A stretch of DNA of 11,172 nt, taken from the NCBI GenBank assembly GCA_035438585.1, contig DAORIO010000017.1, positions 1-11,172 of the forward strand. Reading direction: 5' to 3'. A program made the position numbers and the translations under genes. Positions 7,193-11,172 of this stretch are shown one piece after another (the stretch's first letter is position 1; the number at the start of each line of letters is the position of its first letter). The notes below the pieces were generated by a model. It did not search any database. It was not told the DNA's origin and saw only the letters and a list, made by a program, of their open reading frames with translations. This DNA comes from DAORIO01 sp035438585 (GTDB taxonomy: Bacteria; Patescibacteriota; Minisyncoccia; Phycocordibacterales; UBA9973).

Positions 7193-7789
7193 ATGAGTCA
7201 ATTGGAAGTAGATGTGTTGTTGAGTGGATCAACATCTAAAGTCGTCGCACACCGAGTGCAAGACAGGATTATTCCATCAAATGATGGTGATGAAATAACG
7301 AAGTACAAAAAAATAGTTAGCATTATTCACTATGGATCTAAAATTCAGCAAGAATTATTTTGGAACACCGGTGTTGATGTTAACGAGTATTTAAAGTTGG
7401 AGCGAGAGAATACTTCAAAAGAGTTTCAGCTTGCTGTTATTCCGGAGATTTATTTTATACGAAAGATGAAAAAGTTTCCTGAGGAATCTTGCTTAAAAAG
7501 CTTGAGTCCAAAATTAGAAAAACTCAACTTTTTTGAATTCATTCAATTTTGCCTGTTAGCCAAAAGGTTAAACAGAAGAATCTTGGGTGGTCGTGTTTAT
7601 ATCCCAATAGGGTTAACTCTTGGGATTGAAACTGCTATGGTGTCAAATGAGACCGGGTTTTATCCAGTTTATGAGGATAAGGCATTAATTGGTGCTATTG
7701 CTGGAGAAAAAAGTAGTCTTACAAGCTCAAGTAGTCCAACAATCACGTTTCCGATTAAAGAGAAATTTTTCTTGGCAAAAATCGTTTAA
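7193..7789 (+). CDS. Protein of unknown function, 198 residues
   Basis: I do not recognise this protein. It has no signal peptide and no clear membrane helix, so it should be cytoplasmic. The N-terminal part (MSQLEVDVLLSGSTSKVVAH, then a charged stretch) looks like mixed strand and loop. The middle is helical and basic (KEFQLAVIPEIYFIRKMKKF, KLEKLNFFEFIQFCLLAKRL). After RRILGGRVYIPIGLTLG there is a turn-rich part. The last 28 residues hold a serine-rich segment (SSLTSSSS) followed by PTITFPIKEKFFLAKIV. It has its own probable promoter and a strong terminator, so it looks monocistronic and real. No catalytic motif stands out. The A-rich leader carries no Shine-Dalgarno sequence. Confidence 0.8.
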   Translation: MSQLEVDVLLSGSTSKVVAHRVQDRIIPSNDGDEITKYKKIVSIIHYGSKIQQELFWNTGVDVNEYLKLERENTSKEFQLAVIPEIYFIRKMKKFPEESCLKSLSPKLEKLNFFEFIQFCLLAKRLNRRILGGRVYIPIGLTLGIETAMVSNETGFYPVYEDKALIGAIAGEKSSLTSSSSPTITFPIKEKFFLAKIV

Positions 7790-7792
7790 AAC

Positions 7793-7818
7793 AAAGGGCC
7801 ATTTTGGGCCCTTTTTAT
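7793..7818 (+). terminator. Intrinsic terminator
   Basis: AAAGGGCC (7793-7800) pairs perfectly with GGCCCTTT (7807-7814), with a six-base loop and a run of five Ts. It starts four bases after the stop of the preceding gene. Confidence 0.9.
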
Positions 7819-7832
7819 TTACCCTTATATAC

Positions 7833-7860
7833 TTGACAAATCTATAAAATCTAGTAAAAT
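7833..7860 (+). promoter_or_regulatory. Sigma-70-type promoter of the lipoprotein gene
   Basis: TTGACA (7833-7838), 16 bases and TAAAAT (7855-7860). The start site would be near 7867, about 21 bases before the ATG. Confidence 0.65.
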
Positions 7861-7887
7861 AGGGGGAAACTATAAAAACAAATAACG

Positions 7888-8538
7888 ATGAAAAAAATAA
7901 AAATACTGATGTATTTCAGTGTGTTGGTGTTGTTCTTGTCTTCTTGTGCAGGTACAAAAAAGATGTATACAGAGGACAAGAAAGAATCAAAATTCAGACC
8001 ATACACAGATGACATTAAGCAGAAGTATAAAATTACTTCGGAGGAAGAAAAGAGATTGCAATTTTATAATTCAACAGACTTTTCTCTTTCTGCTACCATC
8101 GACTCAACATCAAAAGATGTGGGAAGTAAACTTAAGGCACAAAAAACAATTGTTAATGATGAAATTGTTTTTGCTTCAATGAAGCCATGTGTGTTGGTTA
8201 ACAACGCTGGATCTACATTTTGGGTGAAGTTTGAAACAGGGTCATACCGCGATGTTCCATTCGAAAGAAACAGCGATGGGTCTTATGAAATGTCTGCAGA
8301 AAAACTTAAGTATGCAGGTAGGGTTTATGAAGTTTCAAATACTGGCTCTGTATTATTGGTTGACCTTGAGGAAATTGAAAAGATTGTAAATAATCGCAGA
8401 GAAGTTCCTGGTCTTAAGATTGGTGAATCAAGTAAGGTTATGGATTCGACGCCGCAACAAAGTGGAGATTATGATTCATTACCGCCTCAGCAAAAAAACC
8501 AGTCACAACCGCAACAGAAAAAAAATCTTCCGTTTTGA
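7888..8538 (+). CDS. Lipoprotein of unknown function with a Gln/Pro-rich tail
   Basis: 216 residues. A basic start (MKKIK), a hydrophobic core and the lipobox LSSC (17-20) show a type II signal peptide. C20 would become the lipid-bearing first residue of the mature, membrane-attached protein. The mature part begins with a charged, lysine-rich stretch (about 24-60) and continues with beta-type sequence at about 65-160 (FSLSATID, EIVFASMKPCVLVNNAGSTFWVKFETG, YRDVPF, YAGRVYEVSNTGSVLLVDL). The last 28 residues are low-complexity, rich in Q, P, S and K (SLPPQQKNQSQPQQKKNLPF), like a flexible wall-spanning or binding tail, though here it is C-terminal. I do not recognise the family. It is monocistronic, with its own promoter and terminator. 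Confidence 0.85.
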   Translation: MKKIKILMYFSVLVLFLSSCAGTKKMYTEDKKESKFRPYTDDIKQKYKITSEEEKRLQFYNSTDFSLSATIDSTSKDVGSKLKAQKTIVNDEIVFASMKPCVLVNNAGSTFWVKFETGSYRDVPFERNSDGSYEMSAEKLKYAGRVYEVSNTGSVLLVDLEEIEKIVNNRREVPGLKIGESSKVMDSTPQQSGDYDSLPPQQKNQSQPQQKKNLPF

Positions 8539-8548
8539 TGTAAATTTT

Positions 8549-8579
8549 AAAACGTCCTCAATTTTGAGGGCGTTTTTTT
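8549..8579 (+). terminator. Intrinsic terminator after the lipoprotein gene
   Basis: AAAACGTCCTCA (8549-8560) pairs with TGAGGGCGTTTT (8565-8576), with one G-U pair, loop ATTT and a run of seven Ts. It begins ten bases after the TGA stop. Confidence 0.9.
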
Positions 8580-8619
8580 ATTTGTCACACATTAGAAAGA
8601 TGTTACGTTTATATGGGTG

Positions 8620-8625
8620 TATAAT
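8620..8625 (+). promoter_or_regulatory. -10 box of the secreted helical protein gene
   Basis: A consensus TATAAT preceded by GTG; the same GTGTATAAT occurs before the SET-domain gene. No convincing -35 lies at the right distance. Transcription would start near 8632, leaving an AT-rich leader of about 33 bases without a Shine-Dalgarno sequence. Confidence 0.45.
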
Positions 8626-8664
8626 AAATTTATTATTTAATAGTTTAATTGAGTATTTTTAATT

Positions 8665-9078
8665 ATGAAAAAATATGGTGCAATTTTAGTTATATTTATT
8701 CTGGTGGCGACACTTGGTGCGGGGGCAAAAGCTTACGCACAGCAAAAGCTTAGTTCAACGGTTATTTCTTGTATGCAAGATGCTGTAGAAAAAAGAGATA
8801 CTTCTATAATTAGTTCAGTGTCTGCTTACTCAACATCTATAACAAGTGCTTTGACTGTACGAAAAGATGCCATTAAGGCTTCTTGGAATCTTTCAACAAA
8901 AGAAGAAAGAGATAGTGCTAGAAAGGCTGCATGGGAAAATTATAAAACTAGTGCAGTTCAAGCAAAACAAGATCTAAAAACTGGTAAATCAAAAGCATGG
9001 GATCAGTTTAGAATTGATCGAAAAGCTTGTGGAGTTGGTGTTACTGATACATCAACAATAGACTCATCTGTTTTGTAG
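8665..9078 (+). CDS. Small secreted helical protein with two cysteines, Patescibacteria-type family
   Basis: 137 residues. A signal peptide ends AYA before QQ (cut after residue 25), leaving about 112 mature residues. The mature part is rich in A, K, S and R and should be almost all helix. It starts with CMQDAVEKRD (C36) and ends with FRIDRKAC (C122), so a disulphide could tie the two ends together. Between them is a repeated pattern of a tryptophan after basic/alanine residues (KASWNL, KAAWENY, SKAWDQF). From memory, similar proteins with this C...AVEKR...W...RKAC layout occur repeatedly in Patescibacteria genomes without a known function. I cannot check this here. The tail after C122 is short and polar. 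It is monocistronic with a perfect terminator. Being exported and basic, it may act at the cell surface. Confidence 0.85.
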   Translation: MKKYGAILVIFILVATLGAGAKAYAQQKLSSTVISCMQDAVEKRDTSIISSVSAYSTSITSALTVRKDAIKASWNLSTKEERDSARKAAWENYKTSAVQAKQDLKTGKSKAWDQFRIDRKACGVGVTDTSTIDSSVL

Positions 9079-9087
9079 AATTTTATT

Positions 9088-9118
9088 AAAAACACCCGTC
9101 ATTTGACGGGTGTTTTTT
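9088..9118 (+). terminator. Intrinsic terminator, perfect 13-base-pair stem
   Basis: AAAAACACCCGTC (9088-9100) pairs with GACGGGTGTTTTT (9105-9117), loop ATTT, six Ts. It lies about ten bases after the preceding stop. The T run overlaps the -35 box of the next gene. Confidence 0.95.
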
Positions 9119-9145
9119 GCTTGTGTCAGAAGTGAGGGTTATAAT
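9117..9145 (+). promoter_or_regulatory. Promoter of the beta-rich secreted protein gene
   Basis: TTGCTT (9117-9122), a 17-base spacer and a consensus TATAAT (9140-9145). Transcription would begin near 9152, only about 12 bases before the ATG. The -35 is built into the tail of the preceding terminator. Confidence 0.55.
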
Positions 9146-9163
9146 TAAGTAAAACCTGAACTT

Positions 9164-9898
9164 ATGAAAAACTTAAAAATTAATCTTGTAATTATTTGTT
9201 TGTTTTTACCATCTATTGTTAAATCCTCCAATGAAGAAGATTCGTCAAGTGCTTCAGTGCAATTATCGGTTCGGTATGTTTTAGAGACCAAAGAATCTAA
9301 AAACAAAAAAGGATCTATTTCTTTTGGTGAAGCGGGAAATATTCCAGCTTCTATGAATTTACGGTTAGACGTACAGCCGTTTTTGCAAGTTGTATCTAAT
9401 TCTAAAAATATTTTTATTATTTCTGATTCAAAGTTTGGACAAGATAGAACTTCTTCTGAATTTGGCTTGGGGTTTAAGCAAAAAGATATAGAAGTGTATA
9501 TTTCGTACGGTTTTAGAGCCATAAGAAAAGATGATGAGGGTTTGCCTAGGGGTTTATCTTCTTCGTACCAAAATCAGACGACAAAAACCTTTGGTATCTA
9601 TTTTGATTTTAGAAAAATAAACATCGAATCATCTATTGTTGCCTCCATATCTTATGATGGTAACAATGCTTGGTTTTATAAAACAAGGCTTCAAATATTT
9701 CCTTTTGGGGATTATTCGCCAATTTATACATGTTTTTTTCATGAATCATATTTTGGGAGCGGGGCGTCTTTGGTTTATAGAAATAGAAATGAATCTACAG
9801 ATTTATTTTTTGGATATTTGTTTCCAGAAAATAAATCTGAAAAATTTTACAAAAGAACAGAAGGTTGTATGTTTGGTCTGACTCATACTTGGAAGTGA
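9164..9898 (+). CDS. Secreted beta-rich protein of unknown function
   Basis: 244 residues. A signal peptide (MKNLKINLVIICLFLPSIVKS) is probably cut after residue 21, followed by an acidic serine-rich linker (NEEDSSSASV). The rest is a series of strands with alternating polar and non-polar residues: VQLSVRYVLET, SMNLRLDVQPFLQVV, EFGLGFKQ, IEVYISYGFRAI, FGIYFDFRK, IESSIVASISYD, FYKTRLQIFPFG, SLVYRNR and LFFGYLFP. It ends in CMFGLTHTWK. This is what a beta-barrel or large beta-sandwich looks like in sequence. Patescibacteria are generally thought to lack an outer membrane, so a soluble or wall-bound beta protein is as likely as a true outer-membrane barrel. I do not recognise the family. It has its own promoter, and the terminator stem begins inside its last codons. 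Confidence 0.8.
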   Translation: MKNLKINLVIICLFLPSIVKSSNEEDSSSASVQLSVRYVLETKESKNKKGSISFGEAGNIPASMNLRLDVQPFLQVVSNSKNIFIISDSKFGQDRTSSEFGLGFKQKDIEVYISYGFRAIRKDDEGLPRGLSSSYQNQTTKTFGIYFDFRKINIESSIVASISYDGNNAWFYKTRLQIFPFGDYSPIYTCFFHESYFGSGASLVYRNRNESTDLFFGYLFPENKSEKFYKRTEGCMFGLTHTWK

Positions 9899-9911
9899 GT
9901 CAGGCTTTTTA
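9876..9911 (+). terminator. Intrinsic terminator overlapping the stop codon
   Basis: GTCTGACTCA (9876-9885) pairs with TGAGTCAGGC (9896-9905), with one G-U pair, followed by five Ts. The TGA stop (9896-9898) is the first part of the right arm, and the left arm is coding. Confidence 0.75.
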
Positions 9912-9994
9912 TTTGGTTGGTGGTATGAGTTGACGAATTTTTTGTTTGTTCTTTTGTGTATGTATTTTTACTACCTGTTTATTTGACTTGCGTG

Positions 9995-10000
9995 TATAAT
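9995..10000 (+). promoter_or_regulatory. -10 box of the SET-domain gene, nearly leaderless
   Basis: Consensus TATAAT preceded by GTG, eight bases before the ATG at 10009. Transcription should start within a few bases of the start codon. A TTGACT at 9983-9988 is too close to act as its -35. Confidence 0.5.
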
Positions 10001-10008
10001 TTAAAACT

Positions 10009-10428
10009 ATGAAAAAGAATAAAAATCATGAATCGCTTAAAAAGACCAAAGAATATTTTCAAGTTAAAAAAGGGATAAATGGCCTCGGTCTTTTTGCCAA
10101 ACTACCGATAAATAAAAAAATGAAGATATTAGAATACTTCGGTGAAATAATCCCAGTCGCTGAAGCAGACAGAAGAGGAGGGAAGTATCTTTTTGAAATA
10201 AGTAGCAGGAGAACTATTGACGGAAAAGAGCGAGCAAATATTGCTCGGTATGTAAATCACTCTTGTGACCCAAATTGTGAAGCAGAAACTGATGGGCCAA
10301 AAGTTTTTATTTGGTCAATTAAGGATATAAAACCAGGAGAAGAACTTACTTATGATTATGGAAAAGAATATTTTGACGAGTATATAAAACCAAAAGGTTG
10401 TAGGTGTTTGAAGTGCTCAAAGGGTTAA
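10009..10428 (+). CDS. SET-domain protein (putative lysine methyltransferase) with post-SET zinc motif
   Basis: 139 residues, a bare SET domain. SET enzymes transfer methyl groups from S-adenosylmethionine to lysine side chains of proteins. The motifs are in order: GLGLFA (25-30), the GxG cofactor loop; EYFGE (42-46); RYVNHSCDPNC (80-90), the core RFxNHSCxPN motif; and GEELTYDYG (110-118) with the catalytic-site tyrosines Y115 and Y117. CRCLKC (131-136) is a post-SET CxCxxC that would bind zinc together with C86 of NHSC. All key residues are present, so it should be active. There is no signal peptide. The first 15 residues are very lysine-rich and may touch nucleic acid. In eukaryotes the targets are often histones; in bacteria they are mostly unknown, and no neighbour suggests one. 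It is likely transcribed alone, and its stop overlaps that of truB. Confidence 0.92.
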   Translation: MKKNKNHESLKKTKEYFQVKKGINGLGLFAKLPINKKMKILEYFGEIIPVAEADRRGGKYLFEISSRRTIDGKERANIARYVNHSCDPNCEAETDGPKVFIWSIKDIKPGEELTYDYGKEYFDEYIKPKGCRCLKCSKG

Positions 10429-11144
10429 ATAAAGGATTCGATTTTTGTTCTCTTTATACTAAAACAAGTACAATTTTCCCCAAGCTCTTCTCCAATTTCT
10501 TCGGCTAGTACTCTCATATAAGCACCAGCACTGCTTTTTATTTCTAATCGAAAAGATTGAAATTTTTTATTTGAAATTTTTCTCCAATATTCTATTATTT
10601 TTTCTTGTCTAAAATCACCCTTAACTTCTTTGCATATTTTTTCTGCACGAGAAAGTATGTTTTTATAACTTATTGTATTTTCTTTTAAGATTTTTATATT
10701 TTTTATTTCAACTATATGTTCTGGTATATCTATTTTTTTATTATCACGAGCCATTTGCCAAAGCGGTACCCCAGCTATGTTTTTTGAAGAATACGGGTGG
10801 TATTTTTGAAGTCTTTTTCCGGAGAGTTTTTTAAGGACTTTTATGAGTTGTGTTTTAGTTATTTTGTTAGCCTCTTTTTCTGTAGGTATACCTAGTAAAT
10901 CTCCGGTATCTGTTTTAAGTCCAAATAACACATCAATAACATATATTTTACTGAGTGAGGTGTATTTTTCTTTTTCCAAAACATCTTTATCTGTAAGAAT
11001 AATAAGTTTTCCTTCTGCTGCCGGGTCAAGGCGTCCAGCATAAGTCATGGGTACGGATTTCGGTATTTTTTTCGATTTACGGATTTCTTCAATTTTTTCT
11101 AGAGGAGTTTGCCCTAGTTTTTTTGTGACCAAGTAAATTGACAT
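10425..11144 (-). CDS. truB: tRNA pseudouridine(55) synthase, short divergent form
   Basis: 239 residues. TruB turns uridine 55 in the T loop of tRNAs into pseudouridine. IYLVTKKLGQTPLEKI (3-18) corresponds to the family opening (LLxDKPxGxTS), so the N terminus appears complete. YAGRLDPAAEGKL (35-47) contains the catalytic aspartate D40. KIYVIDVLFGLKTDTGDLLG (66-85) is the second family motif. YHPYSSKNIAGVPLWQMAR (about 115-133) matches the substrate-binding segment, and SAGAYMRVLAEEIG (205-218) carries the conserved arginine R211. It is shorter than the usual 300 residues or so and lacks a C-terminal PUA domain. Truncation by the window edge is not the cause, because the gene starts 28 bases inside. 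TLDP is replaced by RLDP. The upstream bases are part of a doubtful inverted repeat, so its promoter cannot be judged. Confidence 0.88.
   Translation of the reverse strand: MSIYLVTKKLGQTPLEKIEEIRKSKKIPKSVPMTYAGRLDPAAEGKLIILTDKDVLEKEKYTSLSKIYVIDVLFGLKTDTGDLLGIPTEKEANKITKTQLIKVLKKLSGKRLQKYHPYSSKNIAGVPLWQMARDNKKIDIPEHIVEIKNIKILKENTISYKNILSRAEKICKEVKGDFRQEKIIEYWRKISNKKFQSFRLEIKSSAGAYMRVLAEEIGEELGENCTCFSIKRTKIESFI
10997..11023 (+). repeat. Left arm of a perfect 27-base inverted repeat, inside truB
   Basis: These 27 bases, codons about 41-50 of truB just after the catalytic aspartate, are the exact reverse complement of the last 27 bases of the window (11146-11172). The arms are separated by 122 bases. 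The match stops at 11024/11145. Confidence 0.95.
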
Positions 11145-11145
11145 A

Positions 11146-11172
11146 CGGCAGCAGAAGGAAAACTTATTATTC
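11146..11172 (-). repeat. Right arm of the 27-base inverted repeat, ending on the last base of the window
   Basis: This is an exact reverse complement of 10997-11023, beginning two bases upstream of the truB start codon (11144). Because it copies coding sequence and runs to the end of the window, I suspect a fold-back chimera or assembly artefact, not native sequence. Confidence 0.95.

Noticed and set aside
7919..8662. Alternative plus-strand frames of 87 and 80 codons overlapping the lipoprotein gene
   Set aside because: The lipoprotein frame has a clear lipobox and ends before the terminator. One alternative frame runs through that terminator.
9145..9522. Minus-strand open frame of 125 codons opposite the beta-rich protein gene
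   Set aside because: The plus-strand frame is longer, has a signal peptide, a good promoter and a terminator. The minus frame has none of these.
9983..10000. TTGACT close to the TATAAT of the SET-domain gene as a complete promoter
   Set aside because: The spacing is only six bases; a -35 must lie about 16-18 bases upstream of the -10.
1..11172. CRISPR arrays, tRNA or rRNA genes, insertion sequences, phage genes and reassigned UGA code
   Set aside because: No regularly spaced repeats, tRNA cloverleaf, transposase or phage gene was seen by eye on either strand. Two genes end properly in TGA just before or within strong terminators, which argues against UGA as a sense codon.

Overview
The window is AT-rich and reads as a piece of a Patescibacteria (Candidate Phyla Radiation) genome, most likely of the Parcubacteria type. 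This is inference from gene content. The clues are a surface protein with a cohesin domain and Ig-like domains, a small secreted helical protein of a kind I associate with these genomes, a short TruB, a bacterial SET-domain protein, many small envelope proteins of unknown function, and no convincing Shine-Dalgarno sequence before any start. Two genes end in TGA, so the standard bacterial code applies, not the code in which UGA is glycine. The window starts inside a gene and ends in a suspicious inverted repeat, so it may be a complete contig.

Layout, left to right. (1) Positions 2-2040 hold two surface-protein genes on the plus strand. The first is cut by the window edge; its stop overlaps the start of the second. 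A perfect terminator follows. (2) Two tandem promoters and a roughly 130-base leader that can fold precede a secreted lysozyme-fold protein at 2309. This converges on a small minus-strand gene of 65 codons, and the two share a bidirectional terminator. (3) Replication genes: dnaE (DNA polymerase III alpha subunit, minus strand) and rnhB (ribonuclease HII, plus strand) diverge from a 94- to 115-base region. (4) Positions 7193-9898 hold four short plus-strand genes: an unrecognised soluble protein, a lipoprotein, a secreted helical protein and a secreted beta-rich protein. Each ends in its own intrinsic terminator. (5) A SET-domain methyltransferase-like gene meets truB (tRNA pseudouridine 55 synthase) tail to tail, with the two stop codons interleaved in one TTAA.

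The genes do not form one pathway. DNA replication (dnaE, rnhB) and tRNA modification (truB) are housekeeping. Six or seven genes encode envelope or secreted proteins, which fits an organism living on the surface of another cell. Most genes look monocistronic. Several have a -10 box so close to the start codon that their mRNAs should be leaderless or nearly so. I found no rRNA, tRNA, CRISPR array, insertion sequence or phage gene. Outside the leader at 2180-2308 there is no gene-free stretch longer than about 130 bases.

The points most worth a second look are the perfect 27-base inverted repeat that ends on the last base (probable assembly or amplification artefact), the SET-domain protein, and the unassigned secreted proteins.
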